From Flavobacterium endophyticum (lineage in GTDB: Bacteria > Bacteroidota > Bacteroidia > Flavobacteriales > Flavobacteriaceae): a stretch of 64,000 nucleotides of DNA. Of this stretch, positions 25,774 through 35,310 are shown piece after piece; within the stretch, counting starts at the first letter, position 1; every line of letters begins with the position of its first letter. Both the position numbers and the translations under genes were made by a program. The stretch lies in contig NZ_RBLC01000002.1 of NCBI RefSeq assembly GCF_003634455.1, positions 124,001 to 188,000 on the forward strand. Reading direction: 5' to 3'. A model generated the notes under the pieces. That model saw nothing but the letters and a program-made list of their open reading frames with translations, ran no database searches and was not told where the DNA came from.

Positions 25774-25854
25774 AATGACCAATTGAATTCGTCATTTTTT
25801 TAGGCGAATTGGTCATTTAATGCAGCCTTCGCTCCTACGCCTGCTGTAAATTTG
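25774..25854 (+). promoter_or_regulatory. LytTR-like direct repeats and -7 box of the efflux operon
   Basis: GAATTCGTCATTT (25785-25797) and GAATTGGTCATTT (25806-25818) are direct repeats with 12 of 13 identical, spaced 21 bp apart. A third copy lies inverted at 25774-25784, forming an 11-bp inverted repeat with the last one. The -7 box TAAATTTG is at 25847-25854, and no TTTG -33 box is seen. The layout fits activation by the adjacent LytTR regulator. Confidence 0.65.
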
Positions 25855-25883
25855 CGCTTTCAAACTTATATCAGGCTTAACAA

Positions 25884-27269
25884 ATGACTACAAAAAAAAT
25901 AAGTCTTTTTCTTTTATCCCTCTTCTTTTTCCAAGGGTTTTCCCAGACTCTTTCGCTCAAAGAGGCGGTAGAAACAGGAATGGCGAATTACGGAACCCTA
26001 AAGGCGAAAAGCAAATATGCCGAAGCCTCTAAGGAAACAGTAAAACAGGCACGCAGGGAGTACCTGCCCAACCTTAACCTTGCCGCACAGCAGGACTATG
26101 GTACCGTAAACGGACAGAACGGACCGCTATACGGTTTTGGCGGACTTGGCGTCGCTTCATCGGGATTGCCGCTTCCTGAACAAAACTGGAATGCTGCTTT
26201 CGGCGCCCTTTATCTGGTCAACATGAACTGGGATTTCTTTTCTTTCGGAAAGGCAAGGCAGCGTATCAACTTGGCAAAAGCCGATGCCGAACGTTTTGAC
26301 AAGGATTTAGAACAAGAGAAATTTCAGCAGAAAATCAAGATTGCCGCGGCCTACCTCAACCTGCTTGCCAGCCAAAGACTGCTGATCTCGCAGGAGAAAA
26401 ATCTTGACCGCGCGGTTGTATTCCAGAGGATTGCTGCCGCCAGAGTCAAAAACGGATTATTGCCGGGAGTCGATTCGACCTTAGCTTCTGCAGAGGTTTC
26501 ACGCGCTAAAATCCAGCTGAATCAAGGCAAGGATCAGGTCAAGGAACAAAACAACAAGCTGGTGGCGCTCATGGGAGTGGACATCAGAGATTTTGTTTTG
26601 GACAGCACTTTCGTAAAAGAAATCCCGAAATCAATCTTGCGCCTTGAGACGGCAAACGACACGCTGAACCCGATACTGCAATACTATAAAAGCAGGATCG
26701 ATTATAGCAAGCAGCAGGCGAAGCTTTTCAGGAGAGAATATTACCCTACCTTCAGCCTATTCGGCGTCTACCAGACACGAGCATCAGGCTTTAACTCCGA
26801 TTACGCCGTAGACCAGAATTCGTATACCCGAAATTATTTTGACGGCGTAAGCCCTAACCGCCAGAACTACCTGCTTGGCGTAGGCGTAAGCTGGAACTTG
26901 ACTACTATTGCCCGATCGAGCAAAAAGGCCAGCGCCCAAAAGCTTATTTCTGAAGCACTGCAAGAAGAATACAATGTCATCGACCAGCAGCTCAAGACCC
27001 AATCAGATGCGGCGGATGCCAAGATCAAATACGCGATGGACAATTATATAGAAGCTCCGAAACAAGTACAGGCAGCCGCTCAGGCTTATCTCCAAAAGAC
27101 GACCTTATATAAAAACGGCCTGACCAATCTGGTAGATGTAACGCAGACGTTGTATACCCTGAACCGTGCCGAAATCGACCGAGATATCATCTATACCAAT
27201 GTGTGGCAGTCGCTTTTGATGAAAGCCGCCGCTACAGGAGATTTTGAATTATTTATTAATGAATTTTAA
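25884..27269 (+). CDS. TolC-family outer membrane efflux protein
   Basis: The 461-residue protein has a signal peptide (cleavage near GFSQT, residues 18-22) and two OEP repeats rich in coiled coil. It would form the outer-membrane duct for the RND pump encoded 12 bp downstream. It is the first gene of the operon, behind a TAAATTTG promoter. Family assignment is firm; the exported substrate is not known. Confidence 0.93.
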   Translation: MTTKKISLFLLSLFFFQGFSQTLSLKEAVETGMANYGTLKAKSKYAEASKETVKQARREYLPNLNLAAQQDYGTVNGQNGPLYGFGGLGVASSGLPLPEQNWNAAFGALYLVNMNWDFFSFGKARQRINLAKADAERFDKDLEQEKFQQKIKIAAAYLNLLASQRLLISQEKNLDRAVVFQRIAAARVKNGLLPGVDSTLASAEVSRAKIQLNQGKDQVKEQNNKLVALMGVDIRDFVLDSTFVKEIPKSILRLETANDTLNPILQYYKSRIDYSKQQAKLFRREYYPTFSLFGVYQTRASGFNSDYAVDQNSYTRNYFDGVSPNRQNYLLGVGVSWNLTTIARSSKKASAQKLISEALQEEYNVIDQQLKTQSDAADAKIKYAMDNYIEAPKQVQAAAQAYLQKTTLYKNGLTNLVDVTQTLYTLNRAEIDRDIIYTNVWQSLLMKAAATGDFELFINEF

Positions 27270-27281
27270 TTTTTACTACTG

Positions 27282-30200
27282 ATGAATTTAATACGTTTTG
27301 CACTTCGCAAACCTATCTCCATATTGGTGCTCGTGGCCGGACTGTTCTTCTTCGGAATCGGTGCTGTCCGCGACGTTAAGGTAGATATCTTGCCAAAGAT
27401 GAACCTGCCCGTAATCTATCTGGCACACCCATTCGGAGGGTATACGCCCAACCAGATGGAGTCTTATTTTGCCAAAAACTATGTCAACGTCATGCTTTTC
27501 GCCAATGGCGTGAAGTCGATCGAGACTAAAAACACACAAGGCCTTACGCTGATGAAAGTGACTTATTATGAAGACACGAACATGGCACAGGCTGCAGCCG
27601 AATTGAGTGCGCTATCCAACAGGATACAAGCCGCCTTCCCCCCAGGCTCGCAACCGCCGTTCATCATCCGTTTTGACGCCTCGTCGCTTCCTGTAGGGCA
27701 ATTGGTCTTGAGCAGCAAGACGCGTTCTAATAATGAGCTTCAGGATTTGGCCAACGTCTACGTTCGTGCTTCGTTTACGTCTATCCCTGGACTTTTGTCG
27801 CCTCCGCCTTTTGGAGGAAGCCCTAGAACTGTGGAGGTGAATGTGGACCCTGACCTGCTTCGTTCGCACAACCTTACGCCCGACCAGATTGTAGATGCCA
27901 TCCGTATCAACAACCAGACGGCACCTTCTGGAAACGTTAGAATCGGCGACCAGAATTACATTACTCCTACCAACAATACGATTAAAGAAATCAAGGATTT
28001 CGAAAAAATTCCGCTGTTTAAAGGCGGCGTACAGAACTTATACCTGGGCGATGTTGCGACCGTAAAAGATGGTGCAGATATCACGTCTGGCTATGCCTTG
28101 GTAAATGGCAAGCGTTCGGTGTATGTGAGTATTGCCAAAGCGGGTGATGCTTCGACTTGGGACGTAGTACAGAACCTAAAGAAAGAACTTCCAAAAATAC
28201 AAAGCACGCTTCCGGAAGATGTGAAATTATCCTATGAATTTGACCAGTCGGTATATGTAATCAACTCCGTAAAAAGCTTAATTACCGAAGGGATTATCGG
28301 GGCAGTACTGACCGGATTGATGGTATTGTTGTTCTTGGGCGACCGAAGAGCAGCCTTGATCGTTATCCTTACCATTCCTATTTCTATTATTTCGGGTGTC
28401 ATGTTCCTTAAATTATTCGGACAGACCATCAACCTGATGTCGCTGAGCGGCCTGGCATTGGCTATCGGTATTCTTGTGGACGAAAGTACGGTAACCATCG
28501 AAAACATCCACCAGCATCTCGACATGGGAAAACCCAAGGCCTTGGCCATCTGGGATGCCTGTAAGGAAATCGCCCTGCCTAAACTGCTGATTCTGTTATG
28601 TATCTTGGCCGTTTTTGCTCCGGCCTTTACCATGAAAGGCATACCGGGCGCCTTGTTCTTGCCGCTGGCATTGGCAATCGGGTTTTCTATGATTATTTCT
28701 TTCTTGCTTTCGCAGACGTTTGTTCCCGTAATGGCCAACTGGCTGATGAAAAGCCACCCTAAAAAAGAACATGGTTCTGGTGTGACAGACGATGAGGCTG
28801 AATTTATCGCTTCGGGACTTACGGCCGAATCAGAAGCAGATACATTCAATCAGAAAAAAGTACTGGTCGAAAGAGACGATTTTAATAACGACGGCAAAGT
28901 CAGCCGTTTTGAGAGATTCAGAAACCGATTCATGCGAATGCTGGAACGATTGTTCCCGCTGCGAAAGCCGATTACCCTCTTATACCTTTTCGGAATTACA
29001 GGATTGGCCGTCTTGCTATTGAACGTTATCGGTCAGGATGTATTCCCTAAAGTCAATTCAAGTCAGTTCCAGATGAGGCTTCGTGCTGCAGACGGAACGC
29101 GTCTGGAGCGTACCGAAGAAAAAGCCTTATTGGTCTTGAAAGAACTGGAAAACATGATCGGAAAAGAGCATATTGCTATTTCTTCTATCTATGTCGGGCA
29201 GCATCCTTCCCTATTCTCCGTTTCGCCAATCTACTTGTTCATGGGCGGACCGCACGAGGCTGTCTTCCAGATCGGATTGAAAGATTATCATGCAGATATG
29301 GACGTATTTAAGGATGATTTCCGCAAAAGGGTAAAAAAGATACTTCCCGACGTAAAAGTTTCGTTTGAACCCATCGAATTGACCGACAAGGTATTGAGCC
29401 AAGGCTCTCCGACTCCGATAGAGATTCGAATAGCCGGAAAGAACAAGAAACTGAACGAAGAATACGCCAACAAGCTAATTGCCAAGCTCAACAAGATTGA
29501 TTATTTCAGGGACGTGCAGATTGCACAGCCAATCAAATATCCTTCGCTGGACATCAATATCGACAGGACGCGTGCCGCACAGCTTGGTGTTGACATGAGC
29601 GAGGTTTCGCGTTCGCTGATTGCTTCTACGTCTTCTTCTCGATATACAGAAAAGAATACTTGGATTGATGAAAAAGCGGGATTATCATATAATGTACAGG
29701 TACAGGTTCCGTTAAATAAGATGAAGAGTATCAGCGATATGGGAGAGATTCCATTATTGAAAAATGCTACACGACCTGTATTGAGCGATGTGGCAACTAT
29801 CACGCCATCGCATACTTACGGAGAGAACGACAACTTGGGTGCCATGCCCTACATTTCCATCACGGGAAATATAGACCATACCGATTTGGGAACGGCTTCA
29901 AAAGACGTAAAAACTACCATTGCTTCCTTAGGCGAACTGCCAAGAGGACTGTTTATCGAGCCTATCGGATTGAGCAAAGTCTTGGACGAAACCATGAACA
30001 GCTTGCAAACAGGATTATTGGTTGCGGTCGTGGTTATCTTCCTGATGCTTTCTGCCAATTTCCAATCGTTTAAGATATCGTTGGTTATCCTGACAACGGT
30101 TCCTGCCGTAGTACTCGGTTCCTTGCTGCTATTGCTGCTTACGGGCTCTACGCTTAACCTCCAGTCGTATATGGGAATCATCATGTCGGTCGGGGTATCT

Positions 30201-30566
30201 ATTGCGAATGCCGTCCTGCTGGTCACGAATGCCGAACAGCTCCGGAAACATAACGGCAATGCGCTGCAATCGGCACGAGAGGCGGCTTCATTAAGGCTTC
30301 GTCCGATCATCATGACCAGCGTTGCGATGATTGCAGGGATGCTGCCGATGGCGATAGGCCACGGCGAAGGCGGTGACCAGGTTTCTCCATTAGGAAGAGC
30401 AGTTATTGGAGGCTTATTATTCTCTACTTTTACAGTATTGATTATCTTGCCGCTGATTTTCGCCTGGGCACAGGGCAAGACCTCAACGCAGTCGGTATCA
30501 CTTGATCCAGAAGACAAAGAAAGCAAACATTATATATCATCTTTACACCCACAAAATGAAAAATAA
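27282..30566 (+). CDS. RND efflux permease (HAE1/AcrB-like) with an EF-hand-like loop
   Basis: A 1094-residue inner-membrane pump with twelve membrane segments and two large periplasmic loops. The proton-relay motif in segment 4 reads GILVDESTVTIEN, with Asp-Glu instead of Asp-Asp as in AcrB. Between segments 6 and 7 the cytoplasmic linker is longer than usual and contains DFNNDGKVSRFE (533-544). That is a complete EF-hand calcium-loop pattern (D1, N3, D5, G6, V8, S9, E12). It sits between TolC and MFP partners; its stop overlaps the MFP start by 11 bp. Substrate is unknown. Confidence 0.93.
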   Translation: MNLIRFALRKPISILVLVAGLFFFGIGAVRDVKVDILPKMNLPVIYLAHPFGGYTPNQMESYFAKNYVNVMLFANGVKSIETKNTQGLTLMKVTYYEDTNMAQAAAELSALSNRIQAAFPPGSQPPFIIRFDASSLPVGQLVLSSKTRSNNELQDLANVYVRASFTSIPGLLSPPPFGGSPRTVEVNVDPDLLRSHNLTPDQIVDAIRINNQTAPSGNVRIGDQNYITPTNNTIKEIKDFEKIPLFKGGVQNLYLGDVATVKDGADITSGYALVNGKRSVYVSIAKAGDASTWDVVQNLKKELPKIQSTLPEDVKLSYEFDQSVYVINSVKSLITEGIIGAVLTGLMVLLFLGDRRAALIVILTIPISIISGVMFLKLFGQTINLMSLSGLALAIGILVDESTVTIENIHQHLDMGKPKALAIWDACKEIALPKLLILLCILAVFAPAFTMKGIPGALFLPLALAIGFSMIISFLLSQTFVPVMANWLMKSHPKKEHGSGVTDDEAEFIASGLTAESEADTFNQKKVLVERDDFNNDGKVSRFERFRNRFMRMLERLFPLRKPITLLYLFGITGLAVLLLNVIGQDVFPKVNSSQFQMRLRAADGTRLERTEEKALLVLKELENMIGKEHIAISSIYVGQHPSLFSVSPIYLFMGGPHEAVFQIGLKDYHADMDVFKDDFRKRVKKILPDVKVSFEPIELTDKVLSQGSPTPIEIRIAGKNKKLNEEYANKLIAKLNKIDYFRDVQIAQPIKYPSLDINIDRTRAAQLGVDMSEVSRSLIASTSSSRYTEKNTWIDEKAGLSYNVQVQVPLNKMKSISDMGEIPLLKNATRPVLSDVATITPSHTYGENDNLGAMPYISITGNIDHTDLGTASKDVKTTIASLGELPRGLFIEPIGLSKVLDETMNSLQTGLLVAVVVIFLMLSANFQSFKISLVILTTVPAVVLGSLLLLLLTGSTLNLQSYMGIIMSVGVSIANAVLLVTNAEQLRKHNGNALQSAREAASLRLRPIIMTSVAMIAGMLPMAIGHGEGGDQVSPLGRAVIGGLLFSTFTVLIILPLIFAWAQGKTSTQSVSLDPEDKESKHYISSLHPQNEK

Positions 30567-31647
30567 TTTATACAGAACATCGGCCTTGGTAGTGCTTATG
30601 GCTACGCTGAACAGCTGTAACATTTCAGAAAAGGCAGAAGCGGCTCCGGCCGAAGAAACGGCTCCGGCAATTGAAACTTTTCAAGTCAGCAAAGAAAAGC
30701 TGTCTACAGAGTTACGTATTCCGGCAGAGCTTACGGGATTTCAGCAAGTAGATATTTATGCGAAAGTGAGCAGTTTTGTAAAAGAACTGAAAGCCGATAT
30801 CGGAACCCAAGTAAAAAAAGGACAGCTGCTGATGGTGCTTGAGGCGCCGGAAATCAGCTCACAGCTTGCGGCCTCAGAATCGAGATTGCGTTCACAGGAA
30901 GCCGTGTATATGGCCAGCAACAGCACCTATAAAAGACTTTTGGAAACCAGCAAGGTAGAAGGAACGATTTCTAAAAACGACCTAGAACAGGCCGATGCTA
31001 GAAAAAACTCGGACTATGCACAGCTACAGGCAGCCAAGGCTTCGTATAAGGAAATCCAGAACATCCAAGGCTATCTGCAGATACGCGCTCCTTTTGACGG
31101 AGTGGTTGCTGCGCGAAATGTCAACCTTGGAGCCTATGTAGGTCCGGCCGGAAAAGGTTCGGAACTGCCTTTGTTTACGATTCAAGAACAAAACAAATTG
31201 CGCTTGTCTGTCTATGTTCCGGAGCTTTACACAGGCTATTTAAAGAACGGAGATGAGATCAGCTTTAACGTCAAATCTATGCCAGGACAGACTTTTAAAG
31301 CCAAAGTAGCTAGAATGTCTGGCGCTTTAGACAGCCGCTTGCGTTCGGAACGTGTCGAAATGGACGTGATCAATACGACCAAAAAATTATTGCCTGGCAT
31401 GGTTGCGGAAGTACTCTTGCCGTTGAAAGCGCAAGACAGCAACTATGTGGTGCCAAAAACAGCCTTGGTCACTTCTAGCGAAGGTACTTTTGTATTGCAG
31501 GTCGAAAACAATAAGACCGTCAGAAAACAAGTCCAAAAAGGCCGCGAGGTAGAAGACCGTGTGGAAATCTTTGGCGAGATTCCTGAGAATGCACAATTGG
31601 TCAAAATGGCTTCTGAAGAAATCAAAGACGGCACCCCTGTAAAGTAA
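30556..31647 (+). CDS. RND periplasmic adaptor (membrane fusion) lipoprotein
   Basis: The 363-residue adaptor starts at MKNNLYRTSA, inside the end of the permease gene. A lipobox (LNSC, Cys21) anchors it in the inner membrane. It shows a split lipoyl domain around an alpha-hairpin (QVDIYAKVSSFVKELKADIG through IRAPFDGVVAARNV) and a beta-barrel region. It links permease and TolC partner. The gene order TolC-RND-MFP is less usual than MFP first. Confidence 0.93.
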   Translation: MKNNLYRTSALVVLMATLNSCNISEKAEAAPAEETAPAIETFQVSKEKLSTELRIPAELTGFQQVDIYAKVSSFVKELKADIGTQVKKGQLLMVLEAPEISSQLAASESRLRSQEAVYMASNSTYKRLLETSKVEGTISKNDLEQADARKNSDYAQLQAAKASYKEIQNIQGYLQIRAPFDGVVAARNVNLGAYVGPAGKGSELPLFTIQEQNKLRLSVYVPELYTGYLKNGDEISFNVKSMPGQTFKAKVARMSGALDSRLRSERVEMDVINTTKKLLPGMVAEVLLPLKAQDSNYVVPKTALVTSSEGTFVLQVENNKTVRKQVQKGREVEDRVEIFGEIPENAQLVKMASEEIKDGTPVK

Positions 31648-31670
31648 CTTTCCCCTCTATATATCCACTT

Positions 31671-31704
31671 AAGGCTTTCGGAATTTTTTCTGGAAGCCTT
31701 TTTT
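31671..31704 (+). terminator. Terminator of the efflux operon
   Basis: AAGGCTT (31671-31677) pairs with AAGCCTT (31694-31700), followed by TTTT. Confidence 0.75.
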
Positions 31705-31791
31705 ATTGGCCTGCCTTTTCGTTTTCTTACAATTTTAGGTCTCTGCGTATGCTGAAATTTGTCCTATACAAATCAAAAAAAGATACAGATT

Positions 31792-32670
31792 ATGAAACAT
31801 TCAGATGCACCAAAGATTCTTATTACAGGAGCCACAGGAACTATCGGTTCTGAACTGGCTAGACAGCTCTCTGAAAAAGGCATCCCTTTTCGAGCGATGG
31901 TTCGTTCCTTCGAAAACACAGAAAGCCTTGCTTCATTAGAAGGCACAGAAATCGTGTTGGGCGACTTTAATGATACAGCCAGCCTTTCCAATGCGCTTGT
32001 CGGAATCGAAAAAGCTTTCTTGCTCACTAATTCTTCTGAAACTGCAGAACAGCTGCAGCAAAACTTTGTCGCGGTCGCCCAGCGTTCTGGCGTAAAGCAG
32101 ATTGTCAAGCTTTCGCAATTACATGCGTCGGCAGATTCTCCAGTACGTTTTTTACGCTACCATGCAGCAGTTGAAGCGCAGATAAAACAATCAGGAATGA
32201 AGTATACCTTCCTGCGCCCTAACCTCTTTATGCAGGGACTGCTTGGCTTTAAGGATATTATCAAACAGCAAAATGCGTTTTTTGCTGCTATAGGTGATGC
32301 TAAAATCAGCTTGGTCGATATCCGCGATATTGCTTCTATAGCTGCTGAAGCATTGACAGCGTCGGGACATGAAAACAAAGTATATAATATTACAGGCCCG
32401 GAAGCCTTGACGCACATGGAACTGGCGGCCTTATTTTCGGAAGTATTGGACAAGCCAATACAATTTATAGACATAGCGCCAGAAGAGATGAAAGCGGCAC
32501 TGCTTTCTGTCGGCTTCCCTTTGTGGCAGGCGGACGGGCTTATCGAAGACTATGCGCATTATTCAAGAAACGAGGCTTCTGAAGTGTATGCTACCGTTGA
32601 AGACATACTTGGAAAATCGGCACGCCAATTCAAGAATTTTGTAGAGGATTTTGCCGAAGATTTTTCTTGA
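31792..32670 (+). CDS. NmrA/QorB-like NAD(P)-binding SDR
   Basis: The 292-residue protein starts at MKHSDAPKIL; an upstream TTG extension was rejected. The glycine motif GATGTIG lies at about residues 14-20. The HxxYxxxK site of classical SDRs is absent, as expected for atypical SDRs such as QorB (NAD(P)H:quinone oxidoreductase 2) and NmrA redox sensors. FLRPNLFMQGLLGF and YNITGPEALTHMELAA are typical of the group. A redox or quinone role is likely but not proven. Confidence 0.85.
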   Translation: MKHSDAPKILITGATGTIGSELARQLSEKGIPFRAMVRSFENTESLASLEGTEIVLGDFNDTASLSNALVGIEKAFLLTNSSETAEQLQQNFVAVAQRSGVKQIVKLSQLHASADSPVRFLRYHAAVEAQIKQSGMKYTFLRPNLFMQGLLGFKDIIKQQNAFFAAIGDAKISLVDIRDIASIAAEALTASGHENKVYNITGPEALTHMELAALFSEVLDKPIQFIDIAPEEMKAALLSVGFPLWQADGLIEDYAHYSRNEASEVYATVEDILGKSARQFKNFVEDFAEDFS

Positions 32671-32741
32671 TGAATGCTGCTTTGAAAATAGAGGATATTT
32701 CTTAAATTCGTAATCGTTCGCCCATATCCAATTCCTAAGCT

Positions 32742-33335
32742 ATGTCTGATCTTTTTAAAAAGTATATCATCGAGACCCAATGCGGCACCGAAAGCCAGTA
32801 TGAGGCGGTCGAGCATCTCGTCTATCCTGTAGCAATCAAGAAAGGAGAAATGCTGCTGCAAAAAGATGAAATCTGCGACAAGGCTTATTTTGTAAGCAAA
32901 GGTATCCTGCGTTCTTATACTGTTGATGAGGCAGGGAAAGAACATACGATACAGTTTGCTCCCGAAAATTGGATTATTGCCGACCGAAGCAGCTTTTATT
33001 TCAACGAGCCTTCGGAAATGTATATTGATGCCTTAGAAAATACAGAAGCAATTTATGTGAAAAAGGAGTTTTTCGATAAGGCCGAAAAAATCTTCGAGAA
33101 TTTTGCCAAAGTCAATACGCTGGCGCTCCATAATAATATCCGGCACATGGAAAAAAGAATCAATTATCTGTTAAGCGCTTCCGCAGAAAAAAGGTACCTG
33201 AAATTTATCGAGACCTATCGTGATTTGTCCTTACGGGTTCCGCAACAGCTTATTGCTTCCTATCTTGGAATTACTCCAGAGGGCCTAAGCAGGGTGCGAA
33301 AGGAACTCGCCAACAAGAACTTCAACAGGGATTAG
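32742..33335 (+). CDS. Crp/Fnr-family cyclic nucleotide-binding regulator
   Basis: The 197-residue protein has an N-terminal cNMP-binding beta-roll (KKGEMLLQKDEICDKAYFVS, then GILRSYTVDEAGKEHTIQF). A C-terminal winged helix has RVPQQLIASYLGITPEGLSR. There are no Fnr cysteines. Bacteroidota carry many such short regulators with unknown effectors. It follows the NmrA-like gene by 71 bp and precedes a GNAT/pirin pair. Confidence 0.9.
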   Translation: MSDLFKKYIIETQCGTESQYEAVEHLVYPVAIKKGEMLLQKDEICDKAYFVSKGILRSYTVDEAGKEHTIQFAPENWIIADRSSFYFNEPSEMYIDALENTEAIYVKKEFFDKAEKIFENFAKVNTLALHNNIRHMEKRINYLLSASAEKRYLKFIETYRDLSLRVPQQLIASYLGITPEGLSRVRKELANKNFNRD

Positions 33336-33441
33336 CACCCGACAATTTACTGATATTTCTTTGTAGCTGCATTTCTTAACCTAGGTCAAGTGCCATGAGT
33401 TTTATACTGCGTAATTTTACGGTATCAAAAAAAGTAAAATC

Positions 33442-33732
33442 ATGGACTATACAATCACAAATAATGAAAGCCGCAAGCGATTTGAAATCACCCTTGATGG
33501 CAAGACAGCCTATGTAAAATATGAGCTTTTTGACGGAGGCATTGCGTACATGCATACTATCGTTCCGCCAGAACTCGAAGGCAAGGGCATCGCCTCTACC
33601 TTGGCCAAATATGTACTGGAGTATGCAAAAGACAATGCTTTAAAAGTCAAGCCGTATTGTCCGTTTATAAATGCGTATATCGACAGGCATCCTGAATATC
33701 AGGAAAATTCACTTTTTCACACTAAAAATTGA
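33442..33732 (+). CDS. Small GNAT-like N-acetyltransferase (YjdJ/NATD1 type)
   Basis: The 96-residue protein carries the minimal acetyltransferase core of the NATD1/YjdJ group: an N-terminal beta region (RKRFEITLDGKTAYVKYEL), the acetyl-CoA loop PPELEGKGIASTLAK, and the end VKPYCPFINAYIDRHPEYQ. The pirin ATG follows its stop codon by 5 bp, so the two are probably cotranslated. Confidence 0.9.
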   Translation: MDYTITNNESRKRFEITLDGKTAYVKYELFDGGIAYMHTIVPPELEGKGIASTLAKYVLEYAKDNALKVKPYCPFINAYIDRHPEYQENSLFHTKN

Positions 33733-33737
33733 TTATC

Positions 33738-34613
33738 ATGACAACAAAAAAGACAGAAAGAATCATAGCACCGCCTGCTCCTCATATGGTTGGCGACGGT
33801 TTCAGGGTACATAATTTCATTCCATCGGGCGCATCTTTGAGCATGCAGCGCATGAGCCCATTTATTATGATGGACTATAATTCTAGGTTCCATTTTCCTC
33901 CGACTAATCAATTGAGAGGCGTTGGCGTGCATCCGCACCGAGGTTTTGAGACGGTTACGATTGCCTATAAAGGAAAAGTAGCCCATCATGACAGTGCTGG
34001 AAATAGCGGTGTTATTGGCGAAGGCGACGTACAGTGGATGACGGCTGCTTCGGGCATCTTGCACAAAGAATATCATGAAGAGCAGTTCAGCAAAGCAGGA
34101 GGCGATTTTCAGATGGTTCAGCTTTGGGTGAACCTGCCTGCAAAAGACAAGATGTCGCCACCGAAATATCAAGGCATTACGAATAGCGAAATCAATAAGT
34201 ACGAACTGCCAGAGGGCGGCGGATTGGTAGAAGTAATCGCAGGAAACTACAATGGTGTTTCAGGAACAGCTTCTACATTTACTCCCGTAGGTTTGCTTAA
34301 TGCCAAGCTGCATAAGGGTGCAACGGCTTCCTTTAATTTTCCAGCAACATACAATACTGCGCTTTTGGTCATCGAAGGAAGCATAAAAGTAAACGGCAGC
34401 GAACAAGTACCGACAGATAATTTTGTATTGTTTGCCAACGAAGGAGAAGAATTTACTGTTGAAGCGCTAGAAGATGCCGTAGTATTAATCTTGAGCGGAG
34501 AGCCTATTAACGAGCCTATAGCTGCCCATGGTCCTTTTGTGATGAATACGCAACAAGAAATCATACAGGCTTTTAATGACTTTAACTTAGGGCGTTTTGG
34601 CTATCTGGAATAA
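33738..34613 (+). CDS. Pirin family protein
   Basis: A 291-residue double cupin. The ATG giving MTTKKTERII was preferred to an upstream TTG. The N-terminal cupin has the pirin metal site GVHPHRGFETVTIAYKGKV and a later HKEYHEE region with further His/Glu ligands. The C-terminal cupin ends in GPFVMNTQQEIIQAFNDFN, typical of pirins. Some pirins are quercetinases; others act as iron-dependent cofactors. Activity here is not determined. Confidence 0.93.
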   Translation: MTTKKTERIIAPPAPHMVGDGFRVHNFIPSGASLSMQRMSPFIMMDYNSRFHFPPTNQLRGVGVHPHRGFETVTIAYKGKVAHHDSAGNSGVIGEGDVQWMTAASGILHKEYHEEQFSKAGGDFQMVQLWVNLPAKDKMSPPKYQGITNSEINKYELPEGGGLVEVIAGNYNGVSGTASTFTPVGLLNAKLHKGATASFNFPATYNTALLVIEGSIKVNGSEQVPTDNFVLFANEGEEFTVEALEDAVVLILSGEPINEPIAAHGPFVMNTQQEIIQAFNDFNLGRFGYLE

Positions 34614-34632
34614 GTAAGATGGTTTGGTTTTA

Positions 34633-34667
34633 AAAACCCCGAGGCATGGCTTCGGGGTTTTCTTTTT
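34633..34667. terminator. Terminator shared by convergent genes
   Basis: AAACCCCGA (34634-34642) pairs with TCGGGGTTT (34652-34660), with A and T tracts on either side, between the pirin gene and the minus-strand gene. Confidence 0.88.
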
Positions 34668-34668
34668 A

Positions 34669-35043
34669 TTAGAATTCGGTTTCAAAGCCGATGTATTCTT
34701 GGTTTCCGTTCACCCAGTAGCGGGAGATATAATTTTCATCGTTCTGGAAACATTGCAAGGCCTTGTCAATGATAAGGGCATCGTATATCTTATAGTCTTG
34801 AATCTGGTGTTCGTCAAGGATAAGGATGATTTCAAAAAAGGTTCCGGATTCTTTTTCGTCTTCTTTTTCGGCATTCGCCTGACTTTCGATATCGCAGAAC
34901 GATTCGACGCGGTACAATTCGGCTTTACCCGACTTTAGGCTTTCTATTATCTTATCGATAATGCTTTTTGTGCTTATATCGTCTAGGTTTTTTCCTGCGA
35001 TTTCTAATTTTTCTGGCATCTTAAACTGGCATACTGCAACCAT
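34669..35043 (-). CDS. Acidic protein of unknown function
   Basis: A 124-residue soluble, acidic protein without signal peptide or membrane segment. I do not recognise a family. It begins MVAVCQFKMPEKLEIAGKNL, has a charged middle (NAEKEDEKESG) and ends ISRYWVNGNQEYIGFETEF. It converges on the pirin gene over a shared terminator. Complete frame and regular amino-acid use support it as a real gene. Confidence 0.65.
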   Translation of the reverse strand: MVAVCQFKMPEKLEIAGKNLDDISTKSIIDKIIESLKSGKAELYRVESFCDIESQANAEKEDEKESGTFFEIILILDEHQIQDYKIYDALIIDKALQCFQNDENYISRYWVNGNQEYIGFETEF

Positions 35044-35239
35044 CTTGTTCTTTTTTAGGTTTAGCAGCTTATCGGTTATTAAGCGCTGACTGCTAATTAT
35101 TTACAAAAATCCAACTCTAGCTAATTTCGGTTATTTCTCGCAAAAAAGCATTATACAATTGCTAAGAGGATTTATATCTTATGACATTTTTGATACGTTA
35201 AATTAAAGCCAAACAGTCGTTTTTGGGGTTTACGTTTTT

Positions 35240-35247
35240 TAAATTTG
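35240..35247 (+). promoter_or_regulatory. -7 box for the single-domain response regulator
   Basis: TAAATTTG matches TAnnTTTG and implies a leader of about 57 nt before 35311. The rest of the 35044-35310 intergenic stretch shows nothing definite. Confidence 0.55.
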
Positions 35248-35310
35248 AGTAACAAACGTAATTTGAATTTTGCTTGTAATTAATTTTAAACCTAAAATTT
35301 AGTATTAAGT

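Noticed and set aside
28232..28849. 205-codon minus-strand frame inside the RND permease gene
   Set aside because: It is fully contained in a strongly supported gene on the other strand; its Ser/Ile-rich composition is typical of antisense shadows.
29849..30526. 225-codon minus-strand frame inside the RND permease gene
   Set aside because: Antisense shadow of conserved membrane segments, with no independent start signal or domain.
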